Positions 49,225-62,900 of a DNA stretch of 64,000 nt are shown here, one piece after another. Made by a program: the position numbers and the translations under genes. How positions within the stretch are numbered: the first letter of the stretch is position 1; the number at the start of each line of letters is the position of its first letter. The stretch lies in NCBI GenBank assembly GCA_002633005.1, contig NMRA01000171.1, forward strand, positions 602,669 to 666,668. Reading direction: 5' to 3'. The notes below the pieces were generated by a model. That model was not told the origin of the DNA. It worked only from the letters and a program-made list of their open reading frames with translations, and did no database searches. Source of the stretch: Phoronis australis. Lineage: Eukaryota > Phoronida > Phoronidae.

Positions 49225-49756
49225 ACACTTATCTGATAAGTAACAATCAAATTGCACAACAGATTAGGGTAAGAGATAGTTACAGACAAATGTTTATCAG
49301 CATCACCCATGTGCAGTGGGACTATTTGAGAGATGCTAAGTTGATATAACAGTATGTTCTTTGATATGTTCAGAACACAGGTAACAATTTATCTACCAAC
49401 AAAATGCCTGAAAGTAGTTCCCTCACAGGTGTAAAACACACCTTATCAACAATTCTGGATATCAATGATGCCAGGTTTTGAATTAGAACATTTAATGTGA
49501 TCATAGAGGTGACCCTAACAAATGAAGGTCATGTGGAGATGTGTTATCAACATCTGTGCCTTTCAAGGTCAGGAGTGGTGCACTTGTGATGCACAGACTG
49601 AAACTGGGCAAATCAGCAGGGTGATGAGAAATCTCATATTGACAGCCACATGATGGTTAGCAGGGAGGATAATGACCGGATGGTTCAGTAGATGGACACC
49701 AGGTGGAGATACCGATACATCATGATTCCTGGTGTTTGATCACTCATAACTCATGA

Positions 49757-49798
49757 AGGTATCTCAGAGTAGGTATCTCAGAGTAGGTATCTCAGAGT
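49757..49798. repeat. 14-bp repeat, three copies
   Basis: AGGTATCTCAGAGT three times in a row. Confidence 0.9.
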
Positions 49799-50350
49799 AC
49801 TGTCGAACTACAAACATTGCTCCCTCATGATGGTCATTATCGGACATGATGGAAAAATGAAATTTCGTTTTGTTTGTAGTGTATGCTGACTCACAAATAC
49901 AGCTTAGCATCAAAATGAATGGAGAAGAGATCCATTCACCATTGTTCTACTCCCTAGCACAGACAGGCGACCCACACTGACTGACTTTAAAGGGTGGTTT
50001 TGAATAATTTGCAAGGACAAAGGACTGATATTAATTCAGTTCTACGGTTTTGAATTTGACCTTTGCTTAGACCAAAATCACTTTTAGCTGATTTCAAGTG
50101 ATGTTTAAAGCAAAATCTAAGAAAAAATGTACCATCAAAAAAAGACCCTGCAGCTCACGGCAAGTAATGCTGTGCAGCGCTATACTCACTTACAAGGGCC
50201 CCAAATTTTGAGAACCAGTTTGATGCCTATAATATTTAGTGAAAACTGGTGCTCAAAATTCGAGAATCCTGTAAGTGACTATTAACCCTAAAGTAGCCTT
50301 AATGCATGCTTCTGTCCTTATTTCTCACTTTTGTGTTACGGATATAAATT

Positions 50351-50564
50351 CATGCGCACACTCAGCCTAAAAATGGGGGGGGTTTCAAATTTTTGACAAT
50401 GTGGACTTTTTACTAAGATTACGTCTAGAACTATGAATTGTGCATTTGCCAAATTTTGGTAGTTTCTTTCTTTTTAGTTTCTTTGAGGTGGACCTTTTTG
50501 CCCACTTTGCCAAATGGGGGGCTCGTTCGAGCCCCCCCCCTGAGCCTCCCTGAGTGCGTGCATG
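50351..50564. mobile_element. MITE of the CATGCG family, copy 3, with 5-bp target duplication AAATT
   Basis: Starts CATGCGCACACTCAGCCTAA and ends TGAGTGCGTGCATG. Flanked by perfect AAATT (50346-50350 and 50565-50569). Lies about 420 bases beyond the COG4 stop, so it may fall in that gene's 3' UTR or just past it. Confidence 0.82.
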
Positions 50565-50984
50565 AAATTAACACATTTTGTCAACACCAGATAAGATGGC
50601 TAACTTATGCCAGAGGTCCTCAGATCCCAAAATAATATCTCATGTTCCAATTGGCAGACTATAAAAATGTATGAACAACCATGATCCCAAACCAAATAAA
50701 AAGCTATATGGAGCACTGACTGAATAGTACTACTATTGCCTTTTCACAATGTCAAAGGACAATTATCTTGATATAACTTTGAGAAATGTCACAAACATTG
50801 AGGTATGAAATTAGTTAACACTTGTTGTGTATGGTTGTACAGTGGTCAGAATGGCACTCACACTTGTTATTTCTGCCTATATGTACAAAATGCTTCCTCC
50901 GTTTTTGACTCACTGAAGCAGTGCTCAATATAACTTTACCCACCGAGATAAACCCCACAGTGTTTCCACTTCAATAAACATCAA

Positions 50985-53900
50985 CTATAACTTGAGTCGT
51001 TTGATTTCATCACTCCTGAAGTCAACCCTCAGTGACAACACCTGTCGCACTTCAGCAGGGGTGAGCCGCCATGTAAGGGGGCCAGAGTTGGAACCCCAGC
51101 AATCCAGGATCTCTGTCACCTGAGGGGAAGAAATGGTCAGATAAGAAGGTAGATCTCACAAAACACCACGGTTAACTTACTTAAAGCCACTACAAACTAA
51201 TGCTACGTCCAAGAAACTAGTTCTTGATTTAGCCAACTTACCGCTAAAAATTGGTCTTAACTTGTTCCTCACTCAGATGAGAAGAAAGCTTTCTGGTTTT
51301 GCAAAAAACTGACAGTGAGTCCCTGCTCGAGAGGTGCTCAGCGAATAAAATGACTCGGCGTGACAAGTCAACTTGATGGGCCTGATCTCAAGCATAAGCA
51401 AACTGCTACTTTCCAAGTCCTAAAATTTTGACTAAGGAGCGATAGAGACCAGTTTCATAATGGTAAATACTCTAAATCACAAGTTGGTACTTGTGATGGA
51501 TGCTGGGTTCTTAGCCGCTTTATCTTCTACAAATTCAAAGATTCAAAAATTTTCTGCAACTAAAGTTAATTGTAAAAATTCTGACATTTCCAATAGTGTT
51601 GGTGTCATTCTTCAAAATATAAAATTTGCAAATTCTCTTAGGATTTCCACTAATGATTGGTGTGGCTGGCCAAAACCGTCACCAGCCATAACTGTCACCG
51701 GCCTTAACTATAATAGGGCACATCGTTGAACTCATCGAAACAATTATGTGGCATAACTTGCAAAAAAATTCTGCACTAGATTTTACTGAAATTATGCAAA
51801 AATAAAATTGATGGAAACGTACCTTCTCTAAGTTCAGTATGGTTGCCATTTGTGTCAGGCGTGCAAACTTGTCCCGAATTGTCCACGTGGTAATTGATGT
51901 GAGATATGCAACCAGTGCTCGAAGCTCCTTGTCAAACTGTAAGCCACCAAGCTGGGAAAAACAAACATTGTAGGACTAGTTAACTTCAAAACTACCTCAT
52001 TTTAGTGCCTACACTACACGAACACATGTAAGGCTCACATTGATATTTTGTGTTCTTGCTCAAGTGCTTCTCATACAGACATATGCGCATATGAGCACGG
52101 GGTTATCCACTATACTTTAAGCTGAGTGTTTTTGTGTGCTCTTTGTCTATTCTCTGTATTTTTCAGTTACATCAATAGTTTTAAAATGAACATTGGTAAT
52201 GCCTTGCATTTTATAACAGATAAGTAATTTCAGTCACACAATATTTCAAAAATTTGTTGCTCAGTTTTATTCTAGTATTTCAGATACAGGTACATGCTCT
52301 TATTCGAGATAGGTGCAGCTCCACCTATAAGGCTGGTGCAGAGACCAAAATATGCAGAACACAGACACACTTGGCTATGCAATGCCTGTATGTTGTGATT
52401 AATTATTTTTTGCACCAACATAGTAATTCATCTGTCCGTGAATGAATGACAATGTTCACTATCTAATGGAATTAACATGGTTATTGAAGTGCCTGCATTC
52501 ACCAAGTTTTGATCACATTTGTTTTTGGCCAAAATATGAGTACGGACTTTAAAATCAACACATATGTTAATAATGACGTTCTCTTAACCTATCTGTCAAC
52601 CACACAACTACTGTTACCCAAAAAGAGAAGATTAAGAAATACTTTCCTTAATTCTATTTCAGGCCCAGAGACAATAAACCGAAACATCATCAATATGTCG
52701 TTATTTACAAATGCGCTGATTTTAAAGTTCGTACTCACCAAGTTTTATTACTTTGTTTTGATTATAAATAAAAACAAAAATAAACGACATTTCAAAATAA
52801 AATTTCATAAGTTAATTTCTTAGTTCTTCCCATTTAGAGAAGCAATGAACTCCATTTGGTCCATGATATTATCAGGCATAAGCTCACTCGCCACATCAAA
52901 AAAAGGAGGAAAGCTAAAGTACAAGCCAAAACTATTCAGACAAAATGACCCATAATTCCCTGTCGTGGCAGAAGTCAAATTCATCATCAAAGTAGCCTTC
53001 CTTTATTACTGAGAATGAAGAGAAAAGTTAGTAAGGTGGCATGAAAATTGAGCCAAGTACCAACAGCAATGCAAACGCCTGGAAATGCACCCAATAACTA
53101 AAAGATAATGTGCTATGACAAGTATGCTGAAGAAAGTGAGTGTGCATTGAACACGCCCTGCACAGATCACCTACATGTATCAACCAACAAGTATGGAGGA
53201 GATGCGGAGAAAAACAAAAGAACAGCAGGAGGAAGACCGGATAAGCCAAAGAACACAGTAGCAAACATCTGAGACAGAACAAAAGCGACTTCAGCTGAGT
53301 CCAATTACAAAACCTGTAGGACACGACGAGCCATATACGCCCAACACAAAACAACTTCAAGCATGGTATCTAACTTACTCTGTTAAAGGCAGTCTTTAGT
53401 ACAGACTTCTCCATCTGGGTAGTGACCTCTGTGGAAACTTGGCTAACTAGAGTATCATAATTGGATGGAGTGAGAGAGCTCTGAAATGGCAAGGGAAAAT
53501 GTGGAGAATAACAGCAACTGACTCCTATGATGTAATGTTGAAAATTACCTGGGTACACAACACAGGCTAATACAGGGTGGGTACACGTCACAAGCTAATA
53601 CAGGGTGGTTCGAAGCCTAAACACAAATAGAATGACTGGTACAGTGTAAAAGTAACCTAACAAAAGCTAAATGTATGCAGGTGGTTCCAGAATTAACAAT
53701 GAAGAGAGTTAAATGCTACAGTAAACGGTACTACAAAGGTCAATACTACGTGGTTCCTGGTTTAAACACTGAATAGTTACCATGCAGCAAATGCTAATAC
53801 AGCGTGGTTCCTAGTCTCATCACTGAATAGATGCTAGTGACAACACTACTGTTACGTTTTCTATCATTTTGGTATTGGGCAAGATAAAATGAATGGGTCT

Positions 53901-56900
53901 CTAATAGAAATCTCCCTCTAATAGAAGCCAGGGGTCTATGTACACAGAAATTAGTAAACATCGATCCTCTAATAGAAGACCCCTCTAATAGAGGCAGGGT
54001 CTCCATGTTGTCTGGATGCCGTCCACCAATAAAACAAAGAAGCATGTGGAACGTAAAATCATGGGTAAATAAATACCCTCTTGTTACAGTGGCCATGTGC
54101 AGAGCATGTCTGGAGAAAGAAATGCTCCGGCTACTATAACAAACTTTACGGTATTATAATAGTGTTTTTCACACAAGAATATTAACAAAATGTTTACAAT
54201 ACCTTGAATGTGGTCAACAGATTATCCACACTCACAATAAAAGTTTGCACCCACGGGTCGTTAGCTTCAAAGTTTGTGAACTCTTCCTGTAACAACAAAT
54301 TACATAACTGAGTGGTCAAAAGGTATTTCTAATGAAAATAGTAACTTTATTTCAGGTAAATGATGGCCTGTGAATACTATGAGCTAGACTAATTATGTGT
54401 TTGTCTTAGACCATCAAAGATTGCCTGTTTGACTCACATGAATGCTGTCAATTGTACACAGCAGTATCCAGATGCTGTGCATCAATTTTTAACCTTTTTT
54501 TGGAAATAAAACTGAGAACTAAGCAAAAATGTCTATTTCAAACTTGTGTTGTTCAGACCCTGCTCATGGTTCAGCCATCCTTTACTAATGCACTAGAGTC
54601 CCAATGGTGTGCTATGCACTTGACAAAATGAACAGTGAACAAGACAAAATGAACAATTAAAATAGTGTAAACCTTACCTACACCAGTGTCACCCAGGCAA
54701 TGTCAACATTAATCTAAGACAAGTGTTGAATTGATTTGTAAGGTAAAAAGATCTCTATTATTCACACATTACAGTAAACCTCAGGGCTTGGAATTACCAA
54801 TGATGAATGCAAGTGATGCATTGTTCCACAAACAAATAAGCTTGAGTGATAGAAATACTTTTAGTGCTGAAAAATTTAACTGAAATAAACATTTTTGCAT
54901 GAATAAACCCAAAATAATGATAGAAAAGAGACAAAAAAGAGGAAACTGGGGATCAAGAGGAAATCTTCTTAAAAGAGGAAAATTCCAAGCCCTGAAACCT
55001 GGACAAAACCAGATGTCAAGCAGAAGAGTTTCCATCTTAGTAACAAGCAACAGTTTCATCAAAGGCTCTCATTTGACATACTAGTTAAGTGTAAAATCAA
55101 TTCAATTACTGATTTGCTAAACATCACTAACCTCCGACAAGTTGTGCGATGTGGCTAAGAACGTGTCAACGAGAGGCTTTACTCTCGGCTTCACTGCACT
55201 TGTGTTGAGTTGACTGAATCCGAAGGTGAGTACATCCTTGAAGTGTGAGGACACTGCACCCAGCTCACTCAGACACGACTGTAACACACAAGAGGGACAT
55301 TCAAACAACTGTGAGTTCCTGACATTAGACAAAATCCACAAGTCAGGTCGATTGTTTCTCATCTCTACACTTCATTTTTGTCACAAAACACAAGCGTTAG
55401 TTTTTTCATCTCAGACTGAAGACAGGGTTCTTACATAAAACTGATGGTTGATTTTCACAAAATATGTAGTGCCATCCAAAGACAAAACTTTAGGCTCAAG
55501 AAAAATTCCAATTTTATTTAAGGAAACAAAAATCGAATAGTAAACAAAAAGACACTATTAATATGTAAATATTTCTCAAAGTAACTTTTATAGTTCAGTA
55601 GCGGCCTTTCATTAACACAAACTTGATTAAAAACACGACTCCGCTCTTGAAATATAACTACTGTAATTTTAACTTTATTTGTTTGTAAAATCTATTGGCA
55701 AATTAGTTTACAACTGCACACCGGAAGATCAGAAAATGTACAGAGAGTATGAGCGATTGTACATCAAGCTGTCCAACAGAAAGTACAGTAACTGTTGTGT
55801 TTTCTATCAACTTAAAGTAACTTTGCTAACACATTACCTTAAGTTTAGCTTGCTCCCCTTCAGATGCTTGGTTATAACATCGTGTGATGTCATCCTATGT
55901 GAGGTGTAAAGCTTCATTAAATCACACTAATGCAATTATTAATACTTGGAATAGTAATAAATAATAACAATAAACTTTATTTATAGAAGATAAAATACAA
56001 TACATTAAAAAAAAACAAATAAACTTGACAAGTATAAATGAAGCTACTAATTAATGAAAAACTTAAAAAGAAGAGAATTATTTTCCTCTCCTAATAACGG
56101 TTGTAAAGTTGCGTGTACATATGCAGGTTTTCTGTGCACAAATACTACTTTTAATTTTTCAGGCTTACAAATTAGTCTGACAATCTATCCTAGGATTAAA
56201 ATGTAAAATACAATGCCTTAATATTTGCAAAAAGTGAATCAACTGAATGACCACATAAGTATAAGAGGACACAGAGAAGCTAATGAAGGGCAAAGCTGTA
56301 ACTAGATTTTAATACATATCTTAACGAAATCGTTATCCAATTAGTAGTCTTATGCTAATGAAGACACGTTAGGACCATGATATGTGAAAGCTCACCTCAA
56401 TATTTTGCTTGAGTGTTTGTATGTATTCCACACTAACTTCAGCATTGTTGAGAGTGAACTGAAACAGTGGACCAGAATGTTACAACATTGACAACACCAG
56501 CTCTCACAATATAAGTCATCTGGTATTGATCTACAGGCTGATGAATTAGAACAACAGATGGAGGCAAAATACAGATGGCAACACACACATACATATGTTT
56601 ACATACTTTAGACAAAACAACTTTCACATTTCCTATCATGAGAGCCAACTCTATTCACAGCAAAAATGACTGGTGATAACTATAAGGATGGAGGAATTCT
56701 AATTACAAAATAACTTCGCCACATTACCAACTTTCCTGCTATTTCCCCTTCAGTTTCAATCATGATGGAAGGTTACTATGACAGCAAATTGATCGTCCAC
56801 CCAGCCATCATGACACGGAATTCTGGGTCATTTTGTCTGAATACTTTTGGTGTGTACTGAACATGGGTAACTTTGCTGTTTTTGTGTTTAGTGGCAAACA

Positions 56901-59900
56901 CTTGTTCAGCAAAGTTTCAACAAGTTCTTTCACAGCTAGTACTGTAGTATCATCACCAACTGTATGTAACTTTCATTTCGTTACTAAATTTATATCAAGT
57001 GAGATATTATAACTTAAGGTTGCTTAGCCTTAAAATGATGATGAGAAAGATAACAATAAACAATCATTACAACTATGACTATTTATAAATAAATATCACC
57101 ACCACCACAACAACAAACTTACCAGGAATGTTGTTTTAGCCTTCTCACTATCAGCCCCCTGTAGCTTGCCATGATGAATACTTGACTGTACTATACTGTA
57201 CGCTTGGGCAAAGTCAAAGCCTGAAGGGAATCCACTCCTCAGGTTGGAATACAGCACCTCGCGGAACTCCTGCTCCAGGACAGAGCAGGCGTGATTCAAC
57301 ATAGCACAGGCACCATCGATACTTGAGCTGCCAATGGCACGCCTGCAAGAGATGGCTGAGACTGAATACTTCCAGATGACATGTATATCAATAATTCTAG
57401 TGATATCACCAACTTATTATATATCAGTAGCCCAGCAGATAATCAGCAAAATAACAAGTTAAATAAACATTATACTAAATGTATCACAAAATTAATGGTA
57501 GATGATCACTAATGTTGGCACTATGTACCTTCCCTAGATACTTGTGTTCAGAGGAGTACAGTATACTTGTGTTCAGTGGAGTACAACATACTTGTGTTCA
57601 GTGGAGTACAGTATACTTGTGTACAGTGGAGTACAGTATACTTGTGTACAGTGGAGTACCATGTACTTGTGTTCAGTGGAGTACAGTATACTTGTGTTCA
57701 GTGTAGTATGATATACTTGTGTTCAGTGGAGTAGAATATACTTATGTTCAGTGGAGTACAGTATACTTGTGTTCAGTGGAGTATAATATACTTGTGTTCA
57801 GTAGAGTACAATATACTTGTGTTCAGTGGAGTACAGTATACTTGTGTTCAGTGGAGTACCATGTACTTGTGTTCCGTGGAATACAATATACTTGTGTTCA
57901 GTGGAGTACCATGTACTTGTGTTCTGTGGAGTACAATATACTTGCGTTCAGTGGAGTACCATGTACTTGTGTTCCGTGGAGTACAATATACTTGTGTTCA
58001 GTGGAGTACAGTATCAAATTCAGCAGTAAAAGATGTCTATTTTGATTGTTGAGTGATTACTTCCTGAACCATGGAATAAATCATACAATCATAGCAGGCA
58101 AATTTAGGCTCAACTAAATGGACAGGACAATTCCAAATTTTAAACCAGCAGCCCAAGGAAATTACTTTTAATGATAATACAATGCACTAAACAGTAAAGA
58201 TGTATGTGAGCCAGAGTAGAATACATAAAGCATTTAGCAAACTTAATGCAATGTTAATGTTGCATTTCAACTCACCTTACACACTTCTTAATCACATAGA
58301 ATGTATCATCAACCATACTCGATGTCATAGAGCCATCTTCAAATACATTCATCTGGACCGCCTGTTGCGATGAAATAGTTAATATGACAATCAGGAAATC
58401 AATTCAACCTCAATTTGACATAGCGAGTGAGTTTGACTTGGCTTATGTGTCATTGCAGAGCGAATGCGTGGCTTTCAGGAAGCAGTGGGGCTGACCATGT
58501 GGGACTGGTGACTCTTATCGCCACCTGGATGTATTATGAGGTACTTCTTCACATGTGTGAACCTATTACGGTGTATGTATGTGATTAGACGTGGTGAAGT
58601 TTTGACAAATGTGAAATTGCTTCATCCTTTGTCACTAGTATCTGGTGACACATGATCAGTCACCATATTGTTATTTAAAAGTCTCCAGTTGAAAGAATGT
58701 TAAAACATTTATCGCCATAATAATGCGTCAACTGCGTGCACATATTATAGAAAAATACCGGGGAAAACGAAGACAAAAACGTAGCTGTGATCCTGAGAGA
58801 GTTGTGTGTTTGCATGCACACGACCATTGAGAACGAATGCTACGAGTCGCCTCATGCCTCTTGTGACATTGTGTTCACAAACACAGCAAGTTGAGAAAAG
58901 AGATAAATCCTCACCCAAATTCATTAATTTGATAAGTAATTTGACATTTCTCTGTTTCGATCTCATGCTCACAACATGTTTTAACCACCGACCCAATTTC
59001 AGTATCTAATTCATATTTGGGTTTCATATCAGTCTCCCAGCGCGTGGTGTGTCTAACAATGAAGTGTTGACCTACTTTAAAGTGGACTACAATGCACCAG
59101 CTTGACCCACTTAATATGTTGGCTCTGCCTGTGACCTAGTTGGACTTATACATTGGAAATCGACTTTGTTAAAGCACCGTAGGTTTTGCGAGTTGAATTG
59201 TCATAGAAATCAAGCAAAAAAACTAATCAAAAATTTGCAACAGCTTTTTTGAAGTAACTGGTGAAGTTTTCATTTAAAAAAGGTTTCATTAAAATCGAAT
59301 GTAGGGTTATTTTGCTCTGAATGCACCTTTCTTAAAAATGAAATTTTGACTTAAAAAGGTGTTAACATAATAATAATAATGGTACATAAATATAAAACAT
59401 ATTCCCTGGTCTTTTTTCTTTCAGAAAATATAAAATTTTGCTAGTTGACAAAGCCTAGTTTTTTGATAAACGAGTTAGAATGAAGGCCACTAAATAAGGT
59501 TTGAGATAACCTTAAATAATGCTACAACAGAGAGCAGTACGAGAAACATTTAAAATCACCACCAGGAAGCATAGCATAAGACATCAGAGCGATACTTCAA
59601 GGGACCTGGGAGACACAGCTACGGATGCCAAGACAGACGGATAGAGATGTCAGCAGTATCCACCTATACACACAATGAAGCACACAACATATGACGAACA
59701 CAAAGGTTACCTTGTGTAACATTTCCTTCATGAAGTATTCCTCCATCAGTATGTAACAGCCAATCAGCTCCTGCATAGTACGTCTCAATGCTGTGTCGTT
59801 CAAGAATTGATCAATTTTCTGCAGCTCAGCTGTAAAAAATGAATGTGGAGAAAGTAACAGAAAGAATTGGGAGGCGACAACGTGACTCTGCAGTTGCCTG

Positions 59901-62900
59901 CAAAACCTTGCCTACACCATACTTTGATTAAACCAAAATAAATCACAATGAAGATTACCATGCCAGTTCATGAGTTTAAGTTCAATTCTGCCAAAAATGG
60001 TTGAAACGATAAAGACTTTTAGAAGTTTTCGAAACATTTCTATTTCATGCGTCTATTCATTGAGCAACATCTGAAATCAGGTACAGATCGCAAATATGCT
60101 AGACAAATATAGAATGATTCGAGTCACACTATACATGACTGTCTTTGACAGTAATTTGAAACTATCAGTTCATCAGTGACATTTTAATACAGAATATCAA
60201 GTTGATGACAAGCAGCAATATTAGTAAAATACACAGTAAACACTGTTAGAAGTTATTTGCTTTGTTTTTCTTGTGCACAGAATGTATTGATGCACTTACT
60301 TGCATAGCTAATAGTACATTTTTGGATAACTGAGGTAGGTACTGAAAACATTCTCCAGTCGGAATTCTAAATTTTGATCATACCTTTCATCTCTCCTTCA
60401 TCTTGTATTGTTTCTAAGTCACCCTACAACAAAACATAATACAATGGGTAAAATGAGAAACACGTCAGACTCTAAAGATATTGCAAAAGTTTCAAATCAT
60501 GCAACCGACGTTCACTATTGATATGTATAGAAAGTTGATAATTGCTTAAAAGTGACAACTAGTAAATGGTATTTTCATTAATAAACAGGAATTTTTAAGA
60601 GGAGATATGATGAAAGTTTACACTTTTGAAAGGAACTGTTCATAGAAGCATGAGGTTCACTCCATAAAGAGAGTGTCTTCCAAAGAGTTAAGCAAGATAA
60701 CACCATGTTTTACAAACACATAATATCACCAGCTTTCACTCATGAGTGACTAAGATCACTGAACACTCTCCAGTACGACACCAGTAAACAGTATCTTACC
60801 ACTAATCGCCTCCTGATAAACCTCAAATACAACTCCGACCTAGCATTTAGTAGTGTCAGCTCAGTCAGTAGACTGTCCAATTCCATTGGATCTAGCCTGC
60901 AAAGAACAAATAAAGCCCCATCCATAAGGTACTACAACAGGTCTGCATCAGTTAAATATCACAGTATCCTGCATCACCCCATGCCAAAATGCAAGTACAT
61001 TATAAGGACATGTGTTGCAATTAATAGTGATGCTCACTACTTGCTCTCATGCCCCATCTATAACACTGAGCGTGAACAGCTCTTTTGCAACCTGCAATCC
61101 AATGACGATCATATCTGGTTACATTTTCAAAGTCTTAGTAATAGGCTTGAAAAAACAGTTTGCTATTATATGACTGTCACGTTTTAAATAATGACTGCAA
61201 TGCTCTATTACTTCAGAAAACTCAGTAACTTTATTTTTAAGTGTCATAATAGGGAACTGTATTAATATCTATGATGAGCTTTTTGTTTTGTTTTATTTTA
61301 TTTTTTGTATATTATTCTCTTGTTAATATGTTCTCCTCTATTATAATTTTATCCTTGTCTTTTGTCTTTTTGTTTGGAAAGTTTTAGCGAAATCCACCAC
61401 GCCATTTTTGAGAGCTTGTGTTCCGAATTCAAATTAAGTGGATTTGCCGAAGCCGAGAAAGAGCCGATTAAATCATGAGAGGTGAAAGTCTCAAGGTCTT
61501 TGGTTAATTATTCCGTGTAAACTTGTTTTCGGTCAAAATCACCTATACACCCTTAGCCTCGTTCATTACTTCAGCATTCACATACAATGTCATCGGAATC
61601 TGCAGTGCGCAATTAACTTAATTATCACATACACTTTTAATTTAAACTAAGTCAATATAGAATGTATCGTGTCAAACTAGGTCACGGGCAGAGCCAACAT
61701 ATTAAGTGGGTCAAGCTGGTGCATTGTGTGGTCCTCTTTAAAGTAGGTCAACAGTTCATTGTTGGCTACGAAAATTGGGTCGGTGTTTAAAGGACATCGT
61801 GAGCATGAGACAGAAATTTGGTTGAGTATTCATCTCTCTTCACAACTTGCTGTGTTCATGAGCGCAGTCACAGAGGTGTGACGAGACCCGTAGCATTTGT
61901 TCTCAACGGTCGTATGTGTGCAGACACACAACTCTCTCAGGATCAAAGCTATGTTTTGCTTTCATTTTCCCAGCATCTTTCCATCATATGCACACATCGT
62001 TAATGCAATATTAGAGGGACTTGGTGAATGAAAGAACAGAGGATACATACGGAGCTGCTTTGTGCCAGGCGAGATAGTCAATATTTGAGTGACAGCCCCG
62101 AAACCTTTGACCTCGGATAAGTAGTAAACAAATTTCCACGTGGTTGTGTGGTTAGAAAGTCGTTCTGCTAAATCTTTTCTTCTCGCTTCACGATATATAT
62201 TTCATATTTGAAGTTCCCGGAGAATGAAGATAAGGTATTTTGCTAGACATATGTGAAATATCGTAAAAATGGCCAATTTTTGTGAATAAGGTTTGAGATA
62301 TCCTTAAATAAATTACCACTGAGCTCGTTCATTTGTCTAATTTTTTTATTTCAAATACATATTAATAACAACTTTGTACCCAGATCAAGAACATTGCATT
62401 ACTTACTTTTCAGTTGTTGTTTTTTGATATGCTGAACAACTCTGAACCTGCTGCACTCTGGTTGCCAGTTGCCGATTCTTTTTGAAATTCTCGATAATTG
62501 TGCGCGTCTGGCGGTCACATTCTTTCTGCAGTATTTGCAAGAATGTGAGCATTCTGCCAGGTCCTAACAGTGAAGAACAGAGAACATTAATTCACGTGAA
62601 TGACATGATTATTTCAAGAACAAAGACATCAAGTTCCAGAGAAAAACATCTTTAATAAAGAATATTGTTTCAACCTGTCATAAATACCACTACATAGTTA
62701 CAGTTATTTTAATTCACCTGATGCCCAGACACGAAGTTACGTTAAAGTTCCAAAAAAATTTTGTAAAATTTATGTAAAGTAATCTGCACATTATGTAATC
62801 ATTGAGATTTCTTGACAAAATTGTTTCTAATTCGTCATGGACACTTGTCAGAGAATTCTTCGTGTGACCTCAGTTGCTGAAATAATTAGACGTAACTGAC

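Noticed and set aside
52509-52823. 104-codon plus-strand ORF
   Set aside because: It is Lys/Asn-rich low-complexity reading of an AT-rich COG4 intron on the opposite strand.
53600-53625. GGTTCGAAGCC, resembling a tRNA B box
   Set aside because: No A box, acceptor stem or anticodon arm can be drawn; it belongs to a degenerate tandem repeat.
57512-58052. Four overlapping plus-strand ORFs with Cys/Trp-rich repeats
   Set aside because: Products of the 25-bp minisatellite inside a COG4 intron, on the strand opposite the gene.
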